This document shows, piece by piece, positions 48,045 through 56,266 of a DNA stretch of 64,000 bases. Position numbers and translations under genes: made by a program. The stretch comes from Oscillatoriaceae cyanobacterium Prado104 (GTDB taxonomy: Bacteria; Cyanobacteriota; Cyanobacteriia; Cyanobacteriales; Microcoleaceae). Positions within the stretch are counted from its first letter, which is position 1, and every line of letters begins with the position of its first letter. The DNA is taken from NCBI GenBank assembly GCA_025454405.1, contig JALOON010000079.1:1-64000 (forward strand), in the 5' to 3' direction. The notes beneath the pieces are model-generated. The model saw nothing but the letters and a program-made list of their open reading frames with translations, was not told the origin of the DNA and did not search any database.

Positions 48045-48460
48045 AATTGAGATTCCTCGATCGACTGCGATACTCTTAATTTACGAGTTAGGCAATCGGC
48101 AGCGATATTGAATTCTTGCGTGGGTTTATCAAAATCTTGCTCAACCTCATTTTTTGGTGGTACAGACAGGCTAAGCATTCAAATGCAGCGGACAGGCAAA
48201 GGTTGCTGGTGTTGAGTTTGAGGTTGTCTGCCGCTGATTTGAGCCGTTATGCGCCCGCGAAGATAGAGCCTATCTGGGCGTTCTGACCGCGCCCTTTAGG
48301 ACGTGTTTTCAAACTACTTTTTCAGCTCCAGATCCCCCTAGATCCACATTTTCGCAAAAAACCCGGTTTCTGCCCGAGTCCAAAAACTTTTGTCAAGTAG
48401 GTATTTTGCCTGTTCTTGACTTGTTTTGTTAGATAATTCTCTTAGAGATTGTAAAATGGC
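48045..48460. other. intergenic region with scattered repeat pieces
   Basis: Holds fragments of known repeats (CAGATCCCCCTAGATCC at ~48333 and AAAAACCCGGTTTCTGCCC at ~48357). I see no gene. Confidence 0.5.
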
Positions 48461-49906
48461 TTAAACATCAGCAAGCATCCGGGCTTTTCGGAGAATAAAT
48501 GCAAGTACGGTTTCTTGTCGAGAAATAATGTCTGCGGTAACTTCCATTCCGGGTTGAATAGGATACTGACAGCATGGTTCGCCCGGTTGTTTGCTAATAG
48601 TTCGATCGCGCTTAATTAAATAAGTTTTTTGCGGTTCAATTGTTACTTCATAATAAGGAGTACCGTTGTTTTGAGGAGAAATAGCATCAGGTGCGATCGC
48701 GATAACTTTCCCTTTCAATACACCGTAATCGGGATAGGGATAGGCAGAAACCCGCATTACAGATGTTTGACCCAAAGCAATTTTACCAATATCGGGAGCA
48801 GTCGCACGAGCTTTAATAACTATAGCAGTATTAGCGGGAGCAATTTGAGCGATTGCTGCGCCTAATTGTACGTTTTGTCCGGGATTTCGCAAATTCAGTT
48901 TCAGTATAATTCCTTCTGCGGGAGAACGAACGGTGTTTTTTGCAAGTTCGGTGTCAATTTGTGTTAGTTCCCGGCGATCGCGATCGATTTGATTTTGAAT
49001 TTCAATGCGGCTTTGAATCGAAATTTCCCGCTCTTTTTTCAATGCTGCTAAAGCGGCTTCTCCCCTAGCTTTTTCTTGGGAAATTCGCTGCTGGGCGATC
49101 GCAATTGATGCGGTACTGGGATTCAAAGCAGCTTCCACAACTTTTAATTTAGCAGCAGCAACTTCAACAGCTTGTTGTTGGCGATCGACCGCTTTTATGT
49201 AGCTGGCAATAGTTTTTTGGTGCGCTGCAACTGTCGCTTTTTGTGCTGCAACAGCTTGCGATTGCTGTTGGGTTGCTAGTTTAGTTTCCTCCAATAAATC
49301 AAGGGAAATAGCGCCTGTTTTTTGGATGGGCTCATAGCGATTTTGCTTGGATTGTGCAGCTTGAAAATTCGCCTCCGCTGCTTTTAAATTAGATTTGACA
49401 ATTTCTAGAGAAACTTGTTCTTTTTGCAATTCTTCGCGAGCTTTTTGCCATTCCAATTCAGCCAATTTTAAGTTAGCAGCAGCCGCTTCAACTTCAGCAA
49501 CAGAGGTCATTTGCCGTTCTCGATACTCGCGCTGGCTGCGGTTTAATTCAGCTTCAGCAGCAGCCACAGACCTTTCGATCGCGTAAGTTTCCGCTGTTAC
49601 TCGATCGTCTAAAGCGCTAATTTGAGCCGCAATTTGACGCAGTTGCAATTGATTTTGTTGGATATTTCCTTGCAGTTGATTTTGTTTAGTTAAAAGTTGG
49701 GAAGAGTCGATAAGGGCGATCGCATCTCCTTGTTTGACAGCTTGATTTTCTGTTACTTGAATGCTTGTCACCGTACCTGCACTTGCGGCTTCGACAATGC
49801 GGATTTCTCCAAACAATCCGCCTGCACTTATCCAGCGGCCGATCGGCGGCAAGAATTCATCCGGTTTCGCTGTGCGAAGAAAGTCAAAAGATGAGTCAGT
49901 AGGCAT
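48461..49906 (-). CDS. HlyD-family secretion adaptor lacking its membrane anchor
   Basis: 481 residues. Membrane-fusion adaptor of ABC exporters: biotinyl-lipoyl half (IRIVEAASAGTVTSIQVTENQAVKQGDAIALID), long alpha-helical hairpin (residues ~75-320, rich in Q, E and A), second lipoyl half (TVRSPAEGIILKLNLRNPGQ), C-terminal beta-barrel and a PGMEVTADIISRQETVLAF end. In relatives the N-terminal EFLPPIxRW is followed by a ~25-residue membrane helix. Here RWISAGGLF joins directly to GEIRIVEAA, so the helix seems deleted. It is the likely partner of the C39 ABC exporter at 57383. Confidence 0.8.
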   Translation of the reverse strand: MPTDSSFDFLRTAKPDEFLPPIGRWISAGGLFGEIRIVEAASAGTVTSIQVTENQAVKQGDAIALIDSSQLLTKQNQLQGNIQQNQLQLRQIAAQISALDDRVTAETYAIERSVAAAEAELNRSQREYRERQMTSVAEVEAAAANLKLAELEWQKAREELQKEQVSLEIVKSNLKAAEANFQAAQSKQNRYEPIQKTGAISLDLLEETKLATQQQSQAVAAQKATVAAHQKTIASYIKAVDRQQQAVEVAAAKLKVVEAALNPSTASIAIAQQRISQEKARGEAALAALKKEREISIQSRIEIQNQIDRDRRELTQIDTELAKNTVRSPAEGIILKLNLRNPGQNVQLGAAIAQIAPANTAIVIKARATAPDIGKIALGQTSVMRVSAYPYPDYGVLKGKVIAIAPDAISPQNNGTPYYEVTIEPQKTYLIKRDRTISKQPGEPCCQYPIQPGMEVTADIISRQETVLAFILRKARMLADV

Positions 49907-49907
49907 G

Positions 49908-49987
49908 AGTCATTAGTCATTAGTCATTAGTCATTAGTCATTAGTCATTAGTTATTAGTCATTAGTTATTAGTCATTAGTTATTAGT
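49908..49987. repeat. (GTCATTA)n heptanucleotide repeat, about eleven copies
   Basis: Perfect GTCATTA units with some GTTATTA variants, just before the start of the HlyD gene (in its upstream region on the minus strand). Copy number variation could alter promoter spacing. Confidence 0.9.
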
Positions 49988-50096
49988 CTGATTTACTGCA
50001 AGCAGGGGTGGTCCGTGAAGATATTGTCCTCGCCTTTCATCCACCCCGCTTGCGTCAGTTTGCTGTTGGGGATATCTAACCCGGATTTGGTATTAC

Positions 50097-50660
50097 TTAA
50101 CCTTCGAGAGGAAGAACAAAGTCGATACCGCCAAATGCCGGGTCTTGATTTATGTTATTCCGCCTCATAGTCACGACAAAAAAGTAGAGCCTAAACGCCT
50201 CAAATTGGTGATTTGGATCGTCAACAAAGAAAGATGTATTGACTCTCAAGTTGCTAGGGTTAGAATTAGAACTCCACACTGCATTAACTGGTATGGAACT
50301 GCCAGCATTGCTATTGCGATAGAAAAGGTGCGTCGTGATTTCAGCCAGATTTCCAGTGCCATCCGTATCCCGGTAGTAGACGCGATACGCTGTCAAATCG
50401 TTGTCGTTTGATGAATCGGATACTGTCAACCTGTTGATTGGCAGGGGGCAAAAAAATCTTACTGTTCCCGTACTATTTGGATTGAAAATAAAAGCGCCGT
50501 TCACCATCCTGACACTTGCATCCGCAGTGTTACTTTCCGGGCGACAAGCACTAGCAGGAATAGTTGTTGCTTGAACATCTTGGTCGTTAGCTACAGCGGC
50601 ACTAGGAAAGGTAAAAAACGCCGCGATCGCTGTTATAAATAGGAGAGATTTTGATTGCAT
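50097..50660 (-). CDS. secreted hypothetical protein
   Basis: About 187 residues from the ATG at 50660, preceded by GGAGGT at the right distance. A clear signal peptide (SLLFITAIAAFFTFPSAAVA) ends near residue 26. The mature part is beta-rich with few Lys and two Cys (CRPES, FFCPLP) that could pair. No named family. Upstream of the HlyD gene, same strand, amid the GG-peptide cluster. Confidence 0.6.
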   Translation of the reverse strand: MQSKSLLFITAIAAFFTFPSAAVANDQDVQATTIPASACRPESNTADASVRMVNGAFIFNPNSTGTVRFFCPLPINRLTVSDSSNDNDLTAYRVYYRDTDGTGNLAEITTHLFYRNSNAGSSIPVNAVWSSNSNPSNLRVNTSFFVDDPNHQFEAFRLYFFVVTMRRNNINQDPAFGGIDFVLPLEG

Positions 50661-50793
50661 CACAATTACCTCCGATCGAATCGATATGTACATGAAAAAC
50701 TAAACTTTTATTCTGTCTCGAATTCTCAGTCATGACTTACGCACAAACTCGATAAGTAGGGTGCGCAGCGCGCACCTTACGGCTGCTTTAAAT

Positions 50794-51036
50794 TCAAGTA
50801 AATTGGTAACTAAAGCCAAACTTTCTAGTAGCGCGATCCCACCAAAATGTCCAAAGTCCGCCCGTAGTTCTTACCCCCCAAAATGTGCGATGGGGCGACG
50901 TAAGAATCTGACCTCCCTTAATCAATTCCTGTTCGCTTTCACTCAACTCCATACAGGTTTCTAAATCTTGCAATTGCAGGCTTGGAGAGCAATAAGTACC
51001 CGGTTTTCGACGGTTAGAAAAAATTTCGTCATTCAT
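50794..51036 (-). CDS. double-glycine leader peptide 1
   Basis: 80 residues. The leader ends in ELSESEQELIKGG with conserved hydrophobic spacing before the GG cut site of C39 peptidases. The 37-residue mature part is rich in aromatics (WGVRTTGGLWTFWWD). Ribosome-binding site TAGGAG. It follows peptide 2 by 16 bases, so the two are co-transcribed. Confidence 0.65.
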   Translation of the reverse strand: MNDEIFSNRRKPGTYCSPSLQLQDLETCMELSESEQELIKGGQILTSPHRTFWGVRTTGGLWTFWWDRATRKFGFSYQFT

Positions 51037-51052
51037 TGATTTTACACTCCTA

Positions 51053-51268
51053 CTAACGAGGTGGTCTTTTGGGTCGATTAAGAAAAGAAGGAAGAGCCAT
51101 CGAGCCTAAAATTGCTAACTCAGCCGCGAATTCCTCTTGAAGACGCTGTATTCCTCCACCAGAAATCGATTCTTGGTCTTGTTCGTTTAACTCCTCGATT
51201 AGATCGGGGAATAGTTCAACATCCAAAACAGGTTTTGAGCGCTTTTTTGTAGAACCTTTTCCAGACAT
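51053..51268 (-). CDS. double-glycine leader peptide 2
   Basis: 71 residues. Leader ELNEQDQESISGGG with a basic N-terminus (GKGSTKKRSKP). The mature part is about 33 residues (LQEEFAAELAILGSMALPS, basic end NRPKRPPR), amphipathic and bacteriocin-like. Ribosome-binding site AAGGAG. Confidence 0.65.
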   Translation of the reverse strand: MSGKGSTKKRSKPVLDVELFPDLIEELNEQDQESISGGGIQRLQEEFAAELAILGSMALPSFLNRPKRPPR

Positions 51269-51308
51269 TTTTTAACTCCTTTGTTTGGGTAATTTAGACT
51301 GAATTTAT

Positions 51309-51419
51309 CTATGTATTGGATGAAGACTCATCTAAGGACAACTCATTCCAAAGATCGTGAGAGTTGGATAATTTAATTTGCTTTGAAGATTTAACTTGAA
51401 GTTTGAACAAATTAAGCAC
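51309..51419 (-). pseudogene. leader-only relic of a double-glycine peptide
   Basis: 36 codons from a GTG with AAGGAGGT upstream. The reading (LNLFKLQVKSS ... LWNELSLDESSSNT) parallels the leader of the peptide at 53355-53579 (LNLFKSQVHS ... LWHDLSLDESSSYVGG). It stops just before the GG, so the mature peptide is lost. Confidence 0.6.
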
Positions 51420-51534
51420 GATCTCTTGACCTCCTTTATATTTACTTACAACTTCTCTGGTTCAGCCAATACTGGCAGAAAATTAGCCAGAAATATCGCA
51501 GGTTTTTGCTATGAGTTGCTCGATCGCCCTTTAT

Positions 51535-51759
51535 TCAAAACATGAGAGTAGGAATACTGCGAATTCCGTAGTGGCTAACAGTTCCTGTTACTTGTTGTAC
51601 ATCCCCTGCTGTCAATCGGGGGCAAATTCTATCCTCACCAGTGTGACCTCCTAACAGCAATTCCTCATTTTTTTCGCCTAATTCAACAACAAGCGATCGC
51701 CCGGAGGCAAAATCCAATACAGACAGCAATGAATTATTTGTTTCGTGTTTGTGAAGCAT
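51535..51759 (-). CDS. double-glycine leader peptide 3
   Basis: 74 residues. Leader VELGEKNEELLLGG; mature part of ~36 residues beginning HTGEDRICPRLTAG and ending SIPTLMF. One Cys. Upstream of the relic and peptides 2 and 1 on the same strand. Confidence 0.6.
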   Translation of the reverse strand: MLHKHETNNSLLSVLDFASGRSLVVELGEKNEELLLGGHTGEDRICPRLTAGDVQQVTGTVSHYGIRSIPTLMF

Positions 51760-51916
51760 CTTTTAACTCCTTCGATTATTGTAAAAATCCGAGGAGCGGG
51801 TGGTGGCTTTACCAGATAGTAGGTGTGCGACATATATAGTTGGTAAAACCCGCTCCTACGCTGTGTTTTTTCTGCCAGAATATCTACCTTCTCGCCTTGA
51901 TATGAAAGGGTTAGGA

Positions 51917-52867
51917 TTAGAAGAAAACAAAGTAAGGCTGAGACAAATCGAGATTTGCCGTGTTTTGAACTACAGCAATCAAATCGCCATTGTAATAGAT
52001 GCCCGTATTATTAGGACCGCTCGCATTAAGAGAGTAGTTTGCCTTATTACCGTAGAGACGAATTCTGTCTTCAGTAGAGTTGAAATCAGTGATAATAGCG
52101 TTACCAACCCCCAAATAGTGCGGCCAACTGTTTACAAATAACGCATCTCCCAAAACAAAGTTATCTGCGCCAGCACCTCCCGTGAATCTGTCGAATTCGT
52201 TGGTATTTGTATCGTTTACACCACCATCAGAACCGCGAATCCAGTCATTACCATCTCCACCAATCAATGTATCTGTACCAAAACCACCGTACAGATTGTC
52301 ATTACCAATGCCACCGTTGAGGATGTCATTATTCTCCCCACCCTGCAACTGGTTGTCACCCGCTTCTCCTACTAAGCTGTCGTTGCCATTTTCTCCCCGT
52401 AACAAGTCGTTATTAGCTCCACCATTAAGGGTATCAGCGTCATTTCCACCCCTGATCTGATCTGCGCCATCTCCTCCCGTTAAAGAGTCATTACCATCCT
52501 GTGAATTCAAAAAGTCGTCTCCCAATCCACCATTCAAAGTGTCATTTCCAGACCCTCCACTGAACGTATCGTTGCCCGCTTCACCAGACATTAGATCGTT
52601 GCCAGCACCACCATACATTTCATCGTTGCCAGAACCACCAAACAATCGATCGTTGCCATCATCACCTTCTAAAGTATCGTTGCCAGAACCACCAAACAAT
52701 TCGTCATTGCCACCCCGTCCATTTAAATCATCATTGCCACCCAAACCATAGATGGTATCGTTAGGCGGTATAAGGACAGACTGACCGTTTTCAACCGACC
52801 AAAAAGGGATGTCATTACCGATGAGATTATCGTTTCCGTTGGTTCCGTAGATAACATTTGTAGCCAT
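51917..52867 (-). CDS. RTX calcium-binding protein
   Basis: 316 residues, almost entirely GGxGND-type nonapeptides (LFGGSGNDTLEGDDGND ...), from the start ATNVIYGTNGNDNLIGND. A C-terminal cap (ITDFNSTEDRIRLYG ... GDLIAVVQNT) is present. No signal peptide, as expected for type I secretion, where a C-terminal signal is used. It sits inside the double-glycine peptide cluster and may share its exporter; that is inference. Confidence 0.85.
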   Translation of the reverse strand: MATNVIYGTNGNDNLIGNDIPFWSVENGQSVLIPPNDTIYGLGGNDDLNGRGGNDELFGGSGNDTLEGDDGNDRLFGGSGNDEMYGGAGNDLMSGEAGNDTFSGGSGNDTLNGGLGDDFLNSQDGNDSLTGGDGADQIRGGNDADTLNGGANNDLLRGENGNDSLVGEAGDNQLQGGENNDILNGGIGNDNLYGGFGTDTLIGGDGNDWIRGSDGGVNDTNTNEFDRFTGGAGADNFVLGDALFVNSWPHYLGVGNAIITDFNSTEDRIRLYGNKANYSLNASGPNNTGIYYNGDLIAVVQNTANLDLSQPYFVFF

Positions 52868-53036
52868 AGTATGCTGCTCCCTACTTTAGTTCAAAGTTAG
52901 AGTTCAAAGTTAGATATTTCGGGTCATTCGTTTTTAGCCTGCTCAAGTTCACTACCAACATTTCACGATCGACATTTTGTCTGGAACGGACAATGCCCGG
53001 TCTACAAATAGCTGCGATTTTCACGCAGTATGCTTG

Positions 53037-53219
53037 CTAAAATTTGACAACAATGCTGATACCTACTTCACATTTGCCCGGTACTTGACACTTTGCCCAT
53101 CCTTTAAATAGTCCCCCGCCACTTAGTTGAGCGGCTGCACGATCGTCGATTTCTTGCCATAAAGTTCGATCGGAGTCGTTTGGTATTGTTTGCGATTTCT
53201 TAGGCTGCATTGCTTTCAT
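53037..53219 (-). CDS. double-glycine leader peptide 4
   Basis: 60 residues from the ATG at 53219 (AGGAG 8 bases upstream; a TTG at 53222 precedes it). Leader LWQEIDDRAAAQLSGGG; mature part about 25 residues, FKGWAKCQVPGKCEVG, with two Cys that could bridge. Confidence 0.65.
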   Translation of the reverse strand: MKAMQPKKSQTIPNDSDRTLWQEIDDRAAAQLSGGGLFKGWAKCQVPGKCEVGISIVVKF

Positions 53220-53354
53220 CAAATTGACTCCTGTAAGTTAGTTAAAGGCTTTAGTGAAAGTAGGATGCGTCGCACCAGACTGTTCTCGTTGCTTGGAGAA
53301 ATCCCCTAGCGACGCACCTTACTGCGAAAGACAAAGTTTTGAAATAGCATCACC

Positions 53355-53579
53355 CTAACGAATACCGGGCTCTCTGTATCTACAATGAATGTAACCGTCT
53401 AGTCCGCGCCGACACCACCCGAGTTCTGGATCTTTCCAAATCAAAGGATTGCCATGTCCTCCTACATAGGACGAAGACTCATCTAAGGACAAATCATGCC
53501 AAAGATGGTGAGATTGAGAGAGTTTAATTCGATCGGATCGATCGTCCGAGTGAACTTGAGATTTGAACAAATTAAGCAT
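53355..53579 (-). CDS. double-glycine leader peptide 5
   Basis: 74 residues. Leader HHLWHDLSLDESSSYVGG; mature part ~32 residues (PLIWKDPELGWCRRGLDGYI ... CRYREPGIR), with two Cys. The leader resembles the relic at 51309-51419. Confidence 0.65.
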   Translation of the reverse strand: MLNLFKSQVHSDDRSDRIKLSQSHHLWHDLSLDESSSYVGGHGNPLIWKDPELGWCRRGLDGYIHCRYREPGIR

Positions 53580-53622
53580 GGCTACTTAACCTCTTTGTAG
53601 GAATTTACGAAGCCGATCGGAA

Positions 53623-53817
53623 TTACAAAATCACAAAAACTATGGGTTCTCCGATGGATGGGACTCGGGTGATATCACCGAAACGAATACTCCAGGCCAG
53701 ACAGCCTTCTGCACCGCCGCCAGAAATGGTTTCTGAGGTTCGATCGTCCAGTTCGTGCCAAAGGGTTGGTGTGATGTTTGTTTGGGTTGTTTTCCTATTT
53801 GTTTTGGTTGTTTTCAT
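53623..53817 (-). CDS. double-glycine leader peptide 6
   Basis: 64 residues. Leader TLWHELDDRTSETISGGG, close to peptide 4. Mature part ~28 residues (AEGCLAWSIRFGDITRVPS). Ribosome-binding site GAGGA. Confidence 0.65.
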   Translation of the reverse strand: MKTTKTNRKTTQTNITPTLWHELDDRTSETISGGGAEGCLAWSIRFGDITRVPSIGEPIVFVIL

Positions 53818-53870
53818 GTTTTTTTCCTCAAACTATTCAGCTTTTATTCCACAACCAATTGTCGCAGTTA

Positions 53871-54068
53871 CTAACATCGAGATTGACCAGAAGTTGGAGG
53901 TAACATATCGTTGGGACTCCAACAAGCTTTAACTTCCGTTGGCCCCTTGTAAGGTCTAGAGTTTTGGCCGCCACAAATTATTTCTTGTTCGCGATCGCTC
54001 AGTTCGGACTGCAACAGGGACGATCGAAAAGATTGTTGTAACTTCTTATCTAAGGGCTTGCGAAACAT
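53871..54068 (-). CDS. double-glycine leader peptide 7
   Basis: 65 residues. Leader LLQSELSDREQEIICGG; mature part ~30 residues (PYKGPTEVKACWSPND) with two Cys. Ribosome-binding site AAGGAG. The first peptide of the right-hand group on the minus strand. Confidence 0.65.
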   Translation of the reverse strand: MFRKPLDKKLQQSFRSSLLQSELSDREQEIICGGQNSRPYKGPTEVKACWSPNDMLPPTSGQSRC

Positions 54069-54162
54069 ATCATGGCTCCTTTGCTAGTTACTTAGTTAGT
54101 TTGATAGTGGCACGGTCTGGAAGCAGAATCTTGCACGATATTGCTGTTTTTGCACGTTCTTG

Positions 54163-54275
54163 CTATGACTTGAACAAGGTTTTAGAAGTCACTCCTGCTA
54201 AGCGTTTGAAATAGCAGTTGAGGTGACTTTGGTGGCTAAAACAGCAGGCGATCGTTAATGCAATCCGCAACCAAA
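54163..54275 (-). pseudogene. AraC helix-turn-helix C-terminal relic A
   Basis: The minus strand reads [21 protein letters not shown], then TSKTLFKS and stop. It matches the end of the intact AraC at 56267 ([21 protein letters not shown]). Only the last helix-turn-helix remains. Confidence 0.7.
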
Positions 54276-54414
54276 GTCAACTTGTGTTGAGGTAGTCCAC
54301 CCCGATAAGTTTCAATATTTCGTTTCTATTTCGTTTCTGCGTTGACGATTCTTGCAGAAAATCGCAGGCTAGTGCATTTGCTATTGATTCGACATCAAGT
54401 CGATCGCTACCGTG

Positions 54415-54798
54415 TTAAGTTCGTCGTTTGTACCAAAAAACTACATCGCTAAAAATTACTTTCCCGCTTCCTCCTTCATATCTAAAGAAAATTCGATTGG
54501 AGTCTTGACTCACCGCATTAAAATCAACAACCTCGATAATGGTACGGATGATGCTGTCATTGAGCGTCAAACTAGAAACTTCTGTTGTCGCTCCGGTTCG
54601 ATCGCGAATCGAGATACTGAATCTCAGATCGTTTGCATTATCAACTGTATCAACTCTGTAGCAGAGGAGAGGTCGATTACCCGAACCATCCAGTCGGATA
54701 TCGTCGGGGAGATTGAATTCAAAAACTCGCTCGCGATCGAGCGCCCAAATTTCAAAACTGCTATCTTGAATTGCCTCGTAATTAGCAAGTGTTGGCAT
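54415..54798 (-). CDS. hypothetical beta-rich protein
   Basis: 127 residues, no signal peptide. Alternating polar/hydrophobic strands (FEIWALDRERVFEFNLPDD ... RIFFRYEGGSGKVIFSDVVFWYKRR) suggest a beta-sandwich. No named family. It lies between two AraC relics, in the peptide cluster. Confidence 0.55.
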   Translation of the reverse strand: MPTLANYEAIQDSSFEIWALDRERVFEFNLPDDIRLDGSGNRPLLCYRVDTVDNANDLRFSISIRDRTGATTEVSSLTLNDSIIRTIIEVVDFNAVSQDSNRIFFRYEGGSGKVIFSDVVFWYKRRT

Positions 54799-54884
54799 AG
54801 AAAAAATCCTAAATCTATGTCAATATTAGATAATAGATTCACTAACATCTTGCACGATATTGCGGTTTTTGCACGTTCTTGCTA

Positions 54885-55097
54885 TCACTCTATCCAAGTT
54901 TTGGGAGTCACTCCTGTCAAGCGTTTGAAGTGTCGATTCAAATGGCTTTGGTGAGAAAAACCGCAGGCGATCGCAATTTCCGACAAACTCATCTTTCCCT
55001 GCAAAAGCAATTGTTTTGTTCGTTCAACTCTTGTAGCTGGAAAGTAAAGATATCGCGCCAGCATCCTGCATAGCAGCATTTTGTTGCGTACAGTCAA
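54885..55097 (-). pseudogene. AraC helix-turn-helix C-terminal relic B
   Basis: Reads [21 protein letters not shown], then [17 protein letters not shown] and [10 protein letters not shown]-stop. It is nearly identical to the end of the AraC protein at 56267. The preceding residues (YLYFPAT) are not AraC-like. The sensing domain and first helix-turn-helix are missing. Confidence 0.75.
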
Positions 55098-55261
55098 GAA
55101 TTAGGGGCTTTTCTTCTGGCATGGCAGTTATAGCAGTTGACAGTCGATAGTTGACAGTTACATAATGAATATCATGGGTGTTACGGCTTTAACGGAAGTT
55201 GAGAAAGCAACTCTCAAAGCTTTAGGGGCTGTGGAAAATCAATCGTCGCCAATGAGGAATT

Positions 55262-55466
55262 ATGCAGTCAGCAATACGGATTACCACCAAAGTTCTTGCA
55301 GGAAATAAACTAAGTTGAAGTGTTTGTGATTATACCAGAAAAACCTCAAGGTGGGAGGCGTAAAGTGTTGGAATTACTGACAGAGATCCGCAGCCGTCAT
55401 GTATCCAGATCTGTCGAAGAAATCGATCGAGAACTTCTTGAAGAAAGAAACTCATGGGACAACTAA
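55262..55466 (+). pseudogene. disrupted antitoxin gene before the PIN toxin
   Basis: The first part reads MQSAIRITTKVLAGNKLS then stop (55316). A second, shifted frame from 55314 reads VEVFVIIPEKPQGGRRKVLELL ... EEIDRELLEERNSWDN and stops at 55466, overlapping the toxin start by 13 bases. Together they look like one antitoxin with a small internal deletion and frameshift near 55313. The C-terminal half could still be translated from the GTG at 55320. Confidence 0.55.
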
Positions 55467-55903
55467 ACCTACCATCCCCTGCTACAATTTACTTGGATAC
55501 ACAAGTGATTATTTATACAGTTGAAGCTAACCCGAATTACTATTCGCTGCTTCAACCGTTGTGGCTGAAGTTTCAAACAGGTGAAATTGAACTGATGACC
55601 AGTGAATTGACGTTACTGGAAACCTTAGTTTTCCCTCTAAAAAATGCTAACACTATCTTAGTCCGTGACTACGAACAACTGTTATTATCCTCAGAAATAC
55701 AGCTAGTTCCTATAACTCAATATGTACTGAGAACAGCAGCTAATTTAAGAGCTAATACCAATCTCAAAACCCCTGATGCTATTCATGCTGCGACAGCCAT
55801 CAGTGAAGGTTGTACGCTGTTTCTCACCAATGACAATGGATTTCGTAATGTTCCCAATCTATCTGCTGTCATCCTGAGTGATGTTTTGGCATCACAATCA
55901 TAG
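55454..55903 (+). CDS. PIN-domain ribonuclease toxin (VapC-like)
   Basis: 149 residues. PIN motif acidic residues: IYLDTQVIIYTVE (Asp near 15), SELTLLETLV (Glu), TPDAIHAATAI (Asp near 111) and LTNDNGF (Asp near 128). VapC-type PIN enzymes cut RNA and are held inactive by the antitoxin encoded just upstream, which is damaged here. A 13-base overlap with the antitoxin frame is typical of toxin-antitoxin pairs. Confidence 0.8.
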   Translation: MGQLNLPSPATIYLDTQVIIYTVEANPNYYSLLQPLWLKFQTGEIELMTSELTLLETLVFPLKNANTILVRDYEQLLLSSEIQLVPITQYVLRTAANLRANTNLKTPDAIHAATAISEGCTLFLTNDNGFRNVPNLSAVILSDVLASQS

Positions 55904-55984
55904 GCGATCGCATGAATATTATGGGTATTACAGGTTTAATGGGTTGTGTCAACTTTTAAGGTACAACCGATAGTCCGATAGTCC

Positions 55985-56205
55985 GGCAGTCCGGCAGGGG
56001 TTTAAACCCCTGCCTCATAGCGAAAGTCGGTTAAAACCGACTGTAAAATACAATTGTTGAAAACAGGATACTTATCGAACAAAGCAACTAAAATCAAACA
56101 AAGTAACTAAAAAATTTATCAATTTTAGTCCTCTTTGAGAGGACTTTCGCTATGGGACAGGGAATTCATTCCCTGTCGGACTGTCGGACTTACCAACAAT
56201 ATCGG
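55985..56205. repeat. full-length dispersed hairpin repeat
   Basis: Left arm GGCAGGGGTTTAAACCCCTGCC + CTCATAGCGAAAGTCGG (arms given in pieces), spacer, right arm AGTCCTCTTTGAGAGGACT + TTCGCTATGGGACAGGG. It belongs to the family inserted in the giant gene at 18738-18890. It separates the PIN toxin from the AraC gene. Confidence 0.8.
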
Positions 56206-56266
56206 TTAAAACCGGACTGTCGTAATTACAAACGATATCGGTACAGCATTTTTTGGCACGTTATTG

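Noticed and set aside
51800-52141. Plus-strand frame opposite the RTX gene
   Set aside because: It overlaps repeats and the RTX gene antisense; no ribosome-binding site or conserved pattern.
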